NCBI RefSeq assembly: GCF_025949665.1
Contig: NZ_JAPDFT010000001.1
Span: 2,728,001-2,792,000, forward strand
Direction: 5' to 3'
From: Chryseobacterium viscerum
GTDB taxonomy: Bacteria; Bacteroidota; Bacteroidia; Flavobacteriales; Weeksellaceae
Length of the DNA: 64,000 nucleotides
A program made the translations under genes and the position numbers. Within the stretch, counting starts at the first letter, position 1. The number at the start of each line of letters is the position of its first letter. Shown here piece by piece: positions 31,335 through 40,851 of this stretch. Under the pieces are notes generated by a model, which saw only the letters and a program-made list of their open reading frames with translations, was not told the DNA's origin and did not search any database.

Positions 31335-33692
31335 CTAGTTTCTGTTTTTCAGCATGATCCATCCTGACCAGTTCATCTGAGCTTTTGATCTTGGATACTC
31401 AAAGTTGAACTTATACCAGTATGTTGCTGTAGGAAGTCTCTTACCTCCAACTGTTCCGTCCCAGATAGGATTTTCTTTTGAGAATCTGAACATCTCTACT
31501 CCATATCTGTCATATATAGAACCTGTAAAGTTTTTAAAGTCTCCAAGAGCTTTAAGATCCAGAACATCATTGATTCCGTCTTCGTTCGGAGTAATAATGT
31601 TGTTGATCTGTAATGTAAAGAATTCTAGAGATCCTACGCAGTGTGTACCTACTCTTCTTACCAAAACTGTATAATTTGTATTGTCTAAAAGGTTGGTAAA
31701 CACGTTTGAATCCTGCCAGCTGATTCCGTTGTCAATAGAATATTCCAAAGTACTTGGCATATTGTTCATCGGAGGGTTTTCAGCCGTGATCGTTACTGTT
31801 TTCTTGATGCTTTCATAGCTCAATGCAGTCACAAAAGGAGTAGCAGCACCCATTACTTTAGCTTCAAAAATTTTCTTACAAATTCCGTTATCAACTTCCA
31901 CAGAATAGATACCCCATTGGTCCACATCAATTTTCTGTGTTGTTGCCCCTGTACTCCAAAGGTATTTAAAGCCCTGTCCTGCACCTGCGTCAAGAGTCAC
32001 TTTATCACCGATACACATTTCAACATCTTTTAATGGTGAAGTGATTTCAGGAGTAACTTCAATTCTTATTGTTGCCGGATTAAGAGATTTACAACCTTTT
32101 GCTCCAATGGCATATACTGTAAATGTTGTTGTCTGATATAAAGTAACAGTCTGCATATTTCCTGTTCCCATGAAGTTACTCCATAGGTAAGTATCTCCTC
32201 CTTCAGCAGTAAGGGTTACTGATTCTCCCGGACAGATTTTTATTCTGGAAGCTTTTACTTTAGCAGTTGGGGTTACTTCTTTCAATAATTTCAATTCAAC
32301 CATTTTACTACAGAAACCACCATTGGAAACCACCACATAAAGAATCTGGCCATCATTACCGTTATAGTTTAGCGGAGTCTGAATATAATTGTTGTTCTGT
32401 GCTATTGCATCTGCCTGATTCACATAGAACTTAAAAATAGCTCCCGGTGTCGGGCTGATGGTAGAGGTAATTGTACTTAAATCAAAAGTGGTAATATCCG
32501 GCGTGGTACAAAGCAGTAATGTAGCATCCTGAGCCTGCGGAGTAGTTCCTCCATGGATCTGAATAGTAGCTTTACCCGGACATGGATTCCCCGGAACACT
32601 TACTTCAATAGTATAAGTACCCGGCTGTATCGCTGTAATTGTGTTGGTAGTAGCATTAGGTACCGGTGCACCATTATAATACCACTGATAAACAAGGTTA
32701 GGGTCATTCACAGAAGCTGTGATTACCTGAGGCACATTATCACAAACATTGATATCAGAAGGTAATTTTGTTCCTGCAGGGTCTAAAAGGTCTACTCCAA
32801 TATTGAAAGATCCTCCTTCCAGAAATACTGCAGAGTCATAACTGTGGTCACTATAATCGGCAATTACCATTTTGAAGTGGTACTGCTGCCCTGCTACTAC
32901 AGTTGCTGTAGCTGTCAACGGAATTGTTCTTCCTGCAAAATTGGTTTCCACGTTACCTGTGTTATATCCGGCAAAATATTGTTCATTTACCGCTCCACAG
33001 CTGCCTGGTACTGCAGGGTGGATATTCGTAATACTTACAGGTCCTGCACCTCCGGGAAGTACAGCCATATTCACATAAGGTCCACCCGAAGTAGGTTTCA
33101 ATAAGATCGCAAATGCATCTGCAAAGGTACATGGAAATGAACCTGTGTATTCTTCGGATGCAATCAGATAATTAAATTTAATCTGACTTGTCGTAGGAAC
33201 GAAGTCAAATTCCAAAAGAACAGCATCATTCAATCTGTTTTCCACTACTCCAATCACCTGTGCAAGATCAGCATCTGATCCTCCACCGTTGACATCACTC
33301 AGTCCACCTTCAAAACTGTTACCAGCTCTTCTTGCGTAACCTGTGGAAAGAATAAGCCCGTCTTTAAAAGGGAAATTGGTTGTCGCCTTATGAAAATAAC
33401 CCCATGCTCTGTTTGCATCACTTGCAGCATGATTAGGAGTAATCTTCACATTGGTTACATTGGGAGTAAGACAGGTATTGGTCCCGGATGAGATCAATAC
33501 ATCTTTAACCATTTTTTCAATAGTGTAAGCAGTTTCAGGGTACTGTGGAGCATTCACGTCAATAAAAACACCTGCTCTTCTGGAGGCTGCTGTAGGAGTT
33601 TCCTTTAGGGGTTTCCTTGGTGGCAGATCTTGTGAAAATAAAAAAGTCGAGATGACTAAAAAAAATAAACAAAGCGGTAGATATCTTCTCAT
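31335..33692 (-). CDS. Choice-of-anchor L protein with T9SS type B tail (paralog 1)
   Basis: A 785-aa cell-surface or secreted protein. Domains in order: Sec signal peptide (MRRYLPLCLFFLVISTFLFS); RRAGVFIDVNAPQYPETAYT leading into a choice-of-anchor L domain (about 45-290; WGYFHKATTNFPFKDGLILS, NYLIASEEYTGSFPCTFADA); Ig/PKD-like repeats (KICPGESVTLTAEGGDTYLW); and a gliding-motility-associated C-terminal domain (NIITPNEDGINDVLDLKALG ... GWIMLKNRN), the T9SS type B signal. It shares this layout with the next two genes. It has its own terminator. Function is likely adhesion or matrix, inferred from domains. Confidence 0.88.
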   Translation of the reverse strand: MRRYLPLCLFFLVISTFLFSQDLPPRKPLKETPTAASRRAGVFIDVNAPQYPETAYTIEKMVKDVLISSGTNTCLTPNVTNVKITPNHAASDANRAWGYFHKATTNFPFKDGLILSTGYARRAGNSFEGGLSDVNGGGSDADLAQVIGVVENRLNDAVLLEFDFVPTTSQIKFNYLIASEEYTGSFPCTFADAFAILLKPTSGGPYVNMAVLPGGAGPVSITNIHPAVPGSCGAVNEQYFAGYNTGNVETNFAGRTIPLTATATVVAGQQYHFKMVIADYSDHSYDSAVFLEGGSFNIGVDLLDPAGTKLPSDINVCDNVPQVITASVNDPNLVYQWYYNGAPVPNATTNTITAIQPGTYTIEVSVPGNPCPGKATIQIHGGTTPQAQDATLLLCTTPDITTFDLSTITSTISPTPGAIFKFYVNQADAIAQNNNYIQTPLNYNGNDGQILYVVVSNGGFCSKMVELKLLKEVTPTAKVKASRIKICPGESVTLTAEGGDTYLWSNFMGTGNMQTVTLYQTTTFTVYAIGAKGCKSLNPATIRIEVTPEITSPLKDVEMCIGDKVTLDAGAGQGFKYLWSTGATTQKIDVDQWGIYSVEVDNGICKKIFEAKVMGAATPFVTALSYESIKKTVTITAENPPMNNMPSTLEYSIDNGISWQDSNVFTNLLDNTNYTVLVRRVGTHCVGSLEFFTLQINNIITPNEDGINDVLDLKALGDFKNFTGSIYDRYGVEMFRFSKENPIWDGTVGGKRLPTATYWYKFNFEYPRSKAQMNWSGWIMLKNRN

Positions 33693-33909
33693 AATATTTT
33701 TGTTTCAACAAATTTAATTTTTTTTTAAATATCTCACATACATATTTATATTTTTTACCACAAAAAAACAAAACATGCACCTTTTAAAGTAAATTTTCGT
33801 TAATTAACTCCCGCGTACATAATGTGGTACTATTGTATTACAAATTGTTTTAACATATTTATCCTCTATTTAAAATAATTCACAAAACACGATAACGTCT
33901 ATGGTATAA

Positions 33910-33947
33910 AACAACAAAATCTTTCATTGCTGAAAGATTTTGTTGTT
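33910..33947 (-). terminator. Terminator of the second choice-of-anchor L gene
   Basis: A perfect 17-bp stem, AACAACAAAATCTTTCA / TGAAAGATTTTGTTGTT, with a TTGC loop, 19 nt past the stop at 33967. Confidence 0.85.
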
Positions 33948-33966
33948 AATTTTATATTCTAAATAT

Positions 33967-36900
33967 TTAGTTTCTGTTTTTCAAGAGAATCCAGCCTGAG
34001 CGTTGTTCCATTTTCTTACTGGCCGGGTTTTCCCACTGTACTCTATACCAATAAGTAGCAGTAGGAAGATTAATTCCTTTTAAAGACCCTGTCCAGATAA
34101 CATCGCCTTTCGCAGCTTTGAATACCTCGGCTCCATATCTGTCAAAGATAGAAGCTGCAAAATCTTTGTATCCGCTGATTCCTGTGAAATCTATAGTATC
34201 ATTTACACCGTCCATATTAGGTGTAATAGCATTACTGATAACGAATGTAAAATAGTCAAGTGAAGTACCGCATTTAGCACCTTTTACTCTTACCATCAGA
34301 GTATACATTGTATTATTCAGGATACCGGTAAATATATTCGACGGCTGCCATGTCAGCCCTCCGTCTATTGAGTATTCTAAAGTACCTCCTGTTGGATTGC
34401 TTGCGGTAAGGGTAAGAATATGATTATCATATACAACGTTGGTAAACTGTGGCAGATCAGGATTAATCAGCTGAGCAGAGAATGTTTTGGAACAAACTCC
34501 ATTACTGATGATCACAGAATAAGTGCCGGCAACATTAGTCGTTATTGTCTGAGTGGTTGCGCCTGTATTCCATAAGTATGTATAATTTGGTCCAGGACCT
34601 GCATCAAGAGTTCCTTTATCTCCGGCGCAAACAAATACATCCTTCAATGTAGAAACAATTGCAGGAACTACTTCGATAGTAACTTTAGCCGGATTCACAG
34701 AGCTACATCCATTTCCTCCCAGTGCAAATACTGAATATTCTGTTGTTACAGTAGGAGTAACGACCTGTGTATTTCCATTTCCTGTAAGTCCTACCCAGTT
34801 ATAAGTAATTCCTCCTGTAGCCGTCAATGTTACAGATTCTCCTTCACAGATTTTTAATTTGGATGCAGTAAGTCCTGCGATAGGTGGGCCAACCTGAACT
34901 GTTACACTTGCTGCTGTTGCAGAAATACAACCATTAGCTCCCACGGCAAATACCGTATATGTTGTCGTTACAGTAGGTGAAACAACCTGAGTATTTCCGT
35001 TTCCGGTAAGGCCATTACCCCAGTTATAGGTTACCCCTCCCGAAGCTGTCAATGTTACAGATTCTCCTATACAAATACGAGGTACTGATGAAACAACAGC
35101 AGCTACTGGTTTTACTTTATCTTCCTGCACAGTTACTGTTGAAGTATAGGTACAGCTCAGGTTTCCTGGTTGTGATATGTTAGTAACCGTTAAAGTATAT
35201 GTTCCACCAGCACTTACAACTGGGGTAAGAGTATTCCCTCCGGACACGATGGTTCCTCCCGTTGTTGTCCAGGCGATAGTGGATCCCGCAGGTACTACAG
35301 ATGCAGAAGCATTAATTGTAATCTGAGGGGTTGTACAGGTAATCGTTTGCGGCGCTGCAATTGTAAGAGTAGTTTGAGCTGTGCTTAATAATTGCAGAGA
35401 TACTACATAGCTGCAGCCTCCGTTACTTGCCAATACATAAATAGTCTGGCTTCCTCCCGGTGGTGTATATGTTGTAGGCGTTGCAATAGAGTTTCCGTTA
35501 GCAGCATTGGCATCAGCCTGATTGACATAGTAAGTGAAAGTAACTCCTCCTGTAGTTGTGATCTGAGGCTGAGCTTCTGTAAGATTATAAGTTAATCCTG
35601 GCTGATAACATTTATGCAATATTGCATTTTGTGCTGTAAAAGGTTCTGATACTTCAATTGTTATGGTGGCGGGGTTTTGAGACACGCATCCGTTAGCACC
35701 TACTGCTGTTACAGTATAAGTAGTTGTAACAGTAGGAGAAACAACCTGTGTACTTCCATTTCCGGTAAGGCCATTGCCCCAGTTATAAGTAGCACCTCCT
35801 GAAGCAGTAAGTGTTGCAGATTCTCCTTTACAGATTTTTATTTTACTTGCGGTAAGTCCCGTAACTGGTGGAGCACTGTTTCCTGTTACGGTCACATTGC
35901 CCACTGCTGTACAGCTGATATTTCCGGGCTGATATATTTTTGTTATGGTTAAAGTATAGGTTCCGGCAGCATTGATAACAGGATTTAGAGTTGTACCCCC
36001 CGAAACAATATTTCCGCCTGTGGTTGTCCAGTTGAATGTAGCACCTGCCGGATAAACGGAAGCCGATGCATCCAATGTCGTCTGAGAGTTAGCACAGGTA
36101 AGTACTGCCGGAGGAGCAATAGTAGGCGTCATTTGTGGTGCTTTTACCAATTGCAGTTGCGCTACTTTAGCACAAAAGCCATTGGCTACTCTTACATATA
36201 CTGTTCCTCCTGCACTTTGGTAAGCTGTGGGAGTTGGAATTGTATTTGTATTTCCTGCATTAGCGTCTGTCAGGGTCGTATAATATGAAAACACAGCTCC
36301 CGGAGTGGTACTTATTGAAGCCTGTGCTGATGTTAAATTAAATGTAGCATTTCCGGCAGCATAACAGGCCGTTAATGTAGCATTCTGTACTGTAGGAGAT
36401 GTTCCCCCTACCACGGTAATGGTAGCCTCTCCCGGGCAGGTATTCCCCTGAATATAAACTTTTACAGTATATACTCCCGGTTGAGTTGCCGTATAGCTTG
36501 CATTGGTAGCCCCAGCAATCGGATTGGTACCTGAATACCACTGATATGTAATATTGGGACCCTGTACAGAAGCTGTAAAAGTTTGTGGTGTATTGTCACA
36601 CATATTTACAGATGCAGGCAGCTGTACTCCAGCCGGGTCCAAAATTTTCACTCCAATATCGAATGATCCTGCTTCCAGAAATACTGCAGAATCAAAGTTA
36701 GGATCCTGATAGTCAGCAAGAACAATTTTAAAATGATACGTTTCTCCTGGTATTACAGTTGCTTTTGCTGTCAGAGGAATCGTACGCCCATTAAAATTGG
36801 TTTCAATCTGAGCAGTATTTGTACCACCGTAATAGGCTTCATTTTTAGGTCCGCAGTTTTGATACTGCGGGTGGATATTGGTAACACTTACAGCACCCGC

Positions 36901-37551
36901 TCCTCCCGGAAGCACTGCAAGATTGGTATAATTAGGATCAGATGCTTTTTTTAGAAGCAAGGCAAAACCATCTGTAATGGTACATGGAAAGTTTTGCTGA
37001 TATTCTTTTGAAGCAAATAAATATCTGAAAGTAATTTCAGTAGAAGCTGCTACAAAGTCAAACTCTATTGAGGTAGCATTGGTCAGGTTATTATTCCCGA
37101 TTCCCAAAGCATTCGCAAGATCTACATCTCCTCCTGTTCCAAGGTCATCACTTAAGGTTCCCTGAAAAGTATTTCCTGCTTTATTGGCGTATCCGGTAGA
37201 AAGTATAATCCCTTTACTAAACGGAAAATTGGTATTTGATTTATTAAAATATCCCCAGCTTCTGTTCTGATTGGTAGCAGGTAAGTTTGGAGATACGGTT
37301 ACATTGCTTACGCTTGAACTGGTACAAGTGGTACCTCCTGATATAAGAACATCATTGATCAGCTGGGTTATAGGATAGCCTGATTCCGGGTAACTTGGTG
37401 CGTTCACATCAATAAAGACACCCGCTCTCAAAGAAGCAGCTTTAGGTTTTGCAGCAATTTCTACCCTCCCTTTATTTTGAGCCAAAACAAAGTTTCCTAT
37501 GAAAGCCAGAAATAACGCTAAAAATAAATTTCCTCTCCTCCTATTTAACAT
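33967..37551 (-). CDS. Choice-of-anchor L protein with T9SS type B tail (paralog 2, enlarged)
   Basis: A 1194-aa paralog of its neighbours. Same N-terminal choice-of-anchor L domain (SLRAGVFIDVNAPSYPESGY, WGYFNKSNTNFPFSKGIILS, YLFASKEYQQNFPCTITDGF) and type B tail (NAITPNMDGVNDTIDFTGIS ... GWILLKNRN). The extra 400 residues are additional Ig-like units. Three copies carry GNGLTGNG..TQVVSPTVTT or a close variant, and two carry the pattern GGTIVSGG..L.PVV...GTYTLT. The near-identical units suggest growth by internal duplication. A good promoter lies just upstream. Confidence 0.88.
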   Translation of the reverse strand: MLNRRRGNLFLALFLAFIGNFVLAQNKGRVEIAAKPKAASLRAGVFIDVNAPSYPESGYPITQLINDVLISGGTTCTSSSVSNVTVSPNLPATNQNRSWGYFNKSNTNFPFSKGIILSTGYANKAGNTFQGTLSDDLGTGGDVDLANALGIGNNNLTNATSIEFDFVAASTEITFRYLFASKEYQQNFPCTITDGFALLLKKASDPNYTNLAVLPGGAGAVSVTNIHPQYQNCGPKNEAYYGGTNTAQIETNFNGRTIPLTAKATVIPGETYHFKIVLADYQDPNFDSAVFLEAGSFDIGVKILDPAGVQLPASVNMCDNTPQTFTASVQGPNITYQWYSGTNPIAGATNASYTATQPGVYTVKVYIQGNTCPGEATITVVGGTSPTVQNATLTACYAAGNATFNLTSAQASISTTPGAVFSYYTTLTDANAGNTNTIPTPTAYQSAGGTVYVRVANGFCAKVAQLQLVKAPQMTPTIAPPAVLTCANSQTTLDASASVYPAGATFNWTTTGGNIVSGGTTLNPVINAAGTYTLTITKIYQPGNISCTAVGNVTVTGNSAPPVTGLTASKIKICKGESATLTASGGATYNWGNGLTGNGSTQVVSPTVTTTYTVTAVGANGCVSQNPATITIEVSEPFTAQNAILHKCYQPGLTYNLTEAQPQITTTGGVTFTYYVNQADANAANGNSIATPTTYTPPGGSQTIYVLASNGGCSYVVSLQLLSTAQTTLTIAAPQTITCTTPQITINASASVVPAGSTIAWTTTGGTIVSGGNTLTPVVSAGGTYTLTVTNISQPGNLSCTYTSTVTVQEDKVKPVAAVVSSVPRICIGESVTLTASGGVTYNWGNGLTGNGNTQVVSPTVTTTYTVFAVGANGCISATAASVTVQVGPPIAGLTASKLKICEGESVTLTATGGITYNWVGLTGNGNTQVVTPTVTTEYSVFALGGNGCSSVNPAKVTIEVVPAIVSTLKDVFVCAGDKGTLDAGPGPNYTYLWNTGATTQTITTNVAGTYSVIISNGVCSKTFSAQLINPDLPQFTNVVYDNHILTLTASNPTGGTLEYSIDGGLTWQPSNIFTGILNNTMYTLMVRVKGAKCGTSLDYFTFVISNAITPNMDGVNDTIDFTGISGYKDFAASIFDRYGAEVFKAAKGDVIWTGSLKGINLPTATYWYRVQWENPASKKMEQRSGWILLKNRN

Positions 37552-37567
37552 TTTATATTATTTTAAA

Positions 37568-37599
37568 CAAAAATACTATTTTTTTTGATTGAAATTCAA
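37568..37599 (-). promoter_or_regulatory. Predicted promoter of paralog 2
   Basis: On the minus strand TTG (37599-37597), 21 nt, TATTTTTG (37575-37568). This matches the Bacteroidota consensus and would start transcription about 10 nt before the ATG at 37551. Confidence 0.6.
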
Positions 37600-37678
37600 G
37601 TTAACACAATTTACATTATTACTAACGCAAATTTATTTATGTTAGGATATCAACTCTATTTATTTTAATATAATAAAA

Positions 37679-37704
37679 AAAGACTGACAAAATAGCCAGT
37701 CTTT
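37679..37704 (-). terminator. Terminator of the third choice-of-anchor L gene
   Basis: AAAGACTG / CAGTCTTT stem with a 10-nt loop, 16 nt past the stop at 37720. Confidence 0.75.
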
Positions 37705-37719
37705 CGATTATAATTTTAA

Positions 37720-40080
37720 TTATTCTATATTTTTAAGTAATATCCATCCTGTTTTCACGGTAAGTTCCTTACTCGCAGGATCTTCGAAGGTTATCTGATA
37801 CCAGTATGTGGAAGTAGGAAGTTTTTTACCCTGGAAATATCCGTCCCAATATGGCCTCACTTTTTCAGCTTTGAAGACTTCTCTTCCGTATCGGTCAAAA
37901 ACCTGTCCACTGAAATTTTTATAATTAATAACTCCACTGAAATCAATACTATCATTAAGGTTATCTCCATTTGGAGTAATCACATTTTTCATAACGAATG
38001 TAAAGAATTCAAGGAAGCCTACACAGCTTGTAAACTTAACTCTTACCCTGATTGAAATGACTTTATTTTTAGGGACATTATTAAATACATTTGAAGCCTG
38101 CCATGTAACTCCGTTATCCACTGAATATTCCAGAATACCGTTACTTGGATTACTTGCTGTAAGAATCATTGTTCCATTATCATTATAATCCACTTTTATT
38201 ACTTCAGGAATCACTGCTTTAATAACCTGTGTCTTATACTCTTTTGAACATACCCCATTGCTTATCATTACTGAATATTCTCCCGGAGTTGCAACAGTAA
38301 TACTCTGACCTGTTTCTCCATTACTCCACTGATAGGTATATCCAGGGCCTGAACCTGCATCCAGAATGATTTTATCTCCCTGGCAGATATGTCCTCCTTT
38401 TAAGTTTGAAACGATAGCCGGTACTACTTCAATCGTAATACGTGCCGGCTGCAAAGATTTACATCCCTGTGCTCCGATAGCATATACCGTATATGTAGTG
38501 GTTTGGGTAGGACTTACAGTTCTTATTCCGCCAGTAGTGGCTGCAGAATCACTCCATTGGTATGTCACTCCACCGGAAGCTGTTAATAATACAGATTCAC
38601 CTGCACAGATTTTTAATCGGGGAGCTGTAAGCAATGCTGTTGGAGTTTCCTCTTTTCTTAAAGTTAAGGTTGCAATTTTACTACAGAAAGCACCATTGGA
38701 AACCAGTACATATAATACCTGCCCATCTGTACCGTTGTAGGTTGTCAGATTGGTGATATAGCTATTATTTTGAGCCTGCGCATCAGCCTGATTGGCATAA
38801 AAACGGAATACCGCTCCCTGTGTTGTACTAATCAGAGGTTTTGCTGTTTCTAAATTAAAGGTACTGAGTGCTGGTGTTGTACAAAGCTTAAGTTCAGCAT
38901 TCTGTACTGTAGGGCTTGTTCCTCCAACAATGGTAATAGTTGCTTCACTAGGACACTGATTGCCCGGAACCATTACTTTTACAGTATATACTCCTGGCTG
39001 GGTAGCAACATAAATAGCACTGGTTGCTCCCGGAATGGCAACTCCATCTTTATACCACTGATAAGTCATTCCCGGAATGGCTGCTACCTGTGCTTTCAAT
39101 TGTTTCGGTGTATTGTCGCACATGTTGATGCTGCCTGGCAAAACTGCTCCGGCCTCATCTACAATTTTAATTCCGACATCAAAAGATCCCCCTTCCAAGA
39201 AAACAGCAGAGTCATGGGAAGGATCCTTCGCATCTGCCAATACCATTTTAAAGTGATAGGTTTGTCCCGGAATTACATCTGCCACTGCTGTTAAAGGAGT
39301 TGTTCTCCCAAAATAATTAATAACCAGATGCGGATTCGCCAAAGCTCCAAAATAAGTTGCATTGATAGGTCCACAGCTGAATCCATTTCCTGCAGGAACA
39401 ATATTGGTTGCACTTACAGGTCCTGCACCACCTGGTAATATGGCAAGATTAGTATAGGTAGGATCTCCAACTTTCTTTAATAATAATGCAAAAGCATCAG
39501 AATATCCTGTACAAGGATAGTTGGATGTATATTCATCAGAAACGAATATATAATTAAATTTTACCTGATTTGAATTGGGTACAAAATCAAATTCAAGTGC
39601 TACAGCATCCGTTAAGCTAACGTTGGCTCCGGTAGCTGCCACAAGATCGGCATCACTTCCTGTTCCTACTGATTGCCCAACAGCTGATACATAGTTATTA
39701 CCAGCTTCCGAAGCGTATCCTGTAGTAAGGACAATCCCATCAGTAAAAGGAAAGCTTGTTGTTCCTTTATGAAAATATCCCCAAAATCTATTGCTGTTAG
39801 TCACATCATGATTAGGAGATACTGTAACGTTCGTCACATTGGCTGTTGTACAGTTGGTACCCCCATTGATCAAAATATTCTTCACCAATTGCTCGGGTGT
39901 ATAGTTTGAAGGTGTGTAAGGCGGTACATTCACATCTATGAATGCTCCAGCTCTAAGACTGGCAGCAGAAGGCTTTATCTTCTCTGATTTTCTGACTGGT
40001 CTTGTTTGAGAAAGTGCAGAAACAGAAATCAATAAAAAAGAAAAAAGGAAAAAATAGTTTTTTAGTCTATAGATTAACAT
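37720..40080 (-). CDS. Choice-of-anchor L protein with T9SS type B tail (paralog 3)
   Basis: A 786-aa protein closely matching paralog 1 in length and layout. Signal peptide, SLRAGAFIDVNVPPYTPSNY, choice-of-anchor L domain (WGYFHKGTTSFPFTDGIVLT, IFVSDEYTSNYPCTGYSDAF), Ig-like repeats (ICAGESVLLTASGGVTYQWS), and type B tail (NVITPNGDNLNDSIDFSGVI ... GWILLKNIE). All three paralogs lie head to tail on the same strand with separate terminators, so each is probably its own unit. Part of a surface-exposed set exported by T9SS. Confidence 0.88.
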   Translation of the reverse strand: MLIYRLKNYFFLFSFLLISVSALSQTRPVRKSEKIKPSAASLRAGAFIDVNVPPYTPSNYTPEQLVKNILINGGTNCTTANVTNVTVSPNHDVTNSNRFWGYFHKGTTSFPFTDGIVLTTGYASEAGNNYVSAVGQSVGTGSDADLVAATGANVSLTDAVALEFDFVPNSNQVKFNYIFVSDEYTSNYPCTGYSDAFALLLKKVGDPTYTNLAILPGGAGPVSATNIVPAGNGFSCGPINATYFGALANPHLVINYFGRTTPLTAVADVIPGQTYHFKMVLADAKDPSHDSAVFLEGGSFDVGIKIVDEAGAVLPGSINMCDNTPKQLKAQVAAIPGMTYQWYKDGVAIPGATSAIYVATQPGVYTVKVMVPGNQCPSEATITIVGGTSPTVQNAELKLCTTPALSTFNLETAKPLISTTQGAVFRFYANQADAQAQNNSYITNLTTYNGTDGQVLYVLVSNGAFCSKIATLTLRKEETPTALLTAPRLKICAGESVLLTASGGVTYQWSDSAATTGGIRTVSPTQTTTYTVYAIGAQGCKSLQPARITIEVVPAIVSNLKGGHICQGDKIILDAGSGPGYTYQWSNGETGQSITVATPGEYSVMISNGVCSKEYKTQVIKAVIPEVIKVDYNDNGTMILTASNPSNGILEYSVDNGVTWQASNVFNNVPKNKVISIRVRVKFTSCVGFLEFFTFVMKNVITPNGDNLNDSIDFSGVINYKNFSGQVFDRYGREVFKAEKVRPYWDGYFQGKKLPTSTYWYQITFEDPASKELTVKTGWILLKNIE

Positions 40081-40230
40081 TTTGTTTTCATTTGTTCAAA
40101 TGTAGCAAAAATAATAATAACAAATCAGCCTTTAACATTACTATTTTTCAAATAAACACCTAGATTCATAATATTTTTTTCTTATTATTACGTTTTCCGC
40201 AAATCATTAGAATAAAAATCCACTTATAAA

Positions 40231-40257
40231 AAACAGATCAACCCAATTGATCTGTTT
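40231..40257 (-). terminator. Terminator of the coiled-coil membrane protein gene
   Basis: Perfect 10-bp stem AAACAGATCA / TGATCTGTTT with a short loop, 29 nt after the stop at 40286. Confidence 0.8.
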
Positions 40258-40285
40258 ATATTTCATTATCATTATTCAGTTACAA

Positions 40286-40840
40286 CTATTCTTCTTTTTT
40301 CAATTGCTCAATTTCATTTTTCAGCTGAGAGATAATATCTTTTAATGCTTTTATTTCGTTTTTATTAGAGTTTACATTACTTCTCAATATTACGTTTTTT
40401 GCTCTTTCATTGTGATCTTCTTCTTCCTCTTCTTCATTAATCTCTTCAATGTCTTCCTGGATATCTTCTATATCCTCATTGATCTCTTCAATGTCTTCGC
40501 TGATTTCTTCGATATCCTCACTGATCTCTTCGATATCTTCCTGAATGTCTTCAATATCTTCACTGATCTCTTCAATATCTTCCTGGATATCTTCAATTTT
40601 CTCGTGACTTTTATTAACCGACATCTGGATAAAAATGGCCAGATAAATAGCTTCCAGAGAAAGCACTGTAGTAAGAATCAGAAGCATCTTATCAAAATCC
40701 ACTATATGCAGCATTGGAAGCAAAAACGAAGTAAGAAACAGCAAAGTATGTACAATCAGAGACTGAATAGACCCTATCCATGATGTAATACTATCCGCTA
40801 TTTTTTCAAGAACTTCTGTTTTTTCGTTATATTTTTTCAT
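40286..40840 (-). CDS. DUF1003-like membrane protein with acidic heptad repeats
   Basis: A 184-aa protein. The first half has two membrane helices (SLIVHTLLFLTSFLLPMLHI and MLLILTTVLSLEAIYLAIFI) in an arrangement recalling DUF1003 proteins. From about residue 80 a run of eight near-perfect seven-residue units of the type IE(D/E)I(Q/S/N)ED forms a long acidic coiled coil, followed by EEEEEED and a second charged coil at the C-terminus (NEIKALKDIISQLKNEIEQL). At DNA level this is a 21-bp tandem repeat (about 40438-40600), prone to change copy number. It is followed by a terminator. Function unknown. Confidence 0.6.
   Translation of the reverse strand: MKKYNEKTEVLEKIADSITSWIGSIQSLIVHTLLFLTSFLLPMLHIVDFDKMLLILTTVLSLEAIYLAIFIQMSVNKSHEKIEDIQEDIEEISEDIEDIQEDIEEISEDIEEISEDIEEINEDIEDIQEDIEEINEEEEEEDHNERAKNVILRSNVNSNKNEIKALKDIISQLKNEIEQLKKEE
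40438..40600. repeat. 21-bp tandem repeat inside a coding gene
   Basis: About eight imperfect copies of a 21-base unit built around TCTTCAATATCTTC(C/A) with third-position changes. Each adds one seven-residue coiled-coil heptad, so copy changes keep the reading frame. Confidence 0.8.
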
Positions 40841-40851
40841 CCTTTATATTT

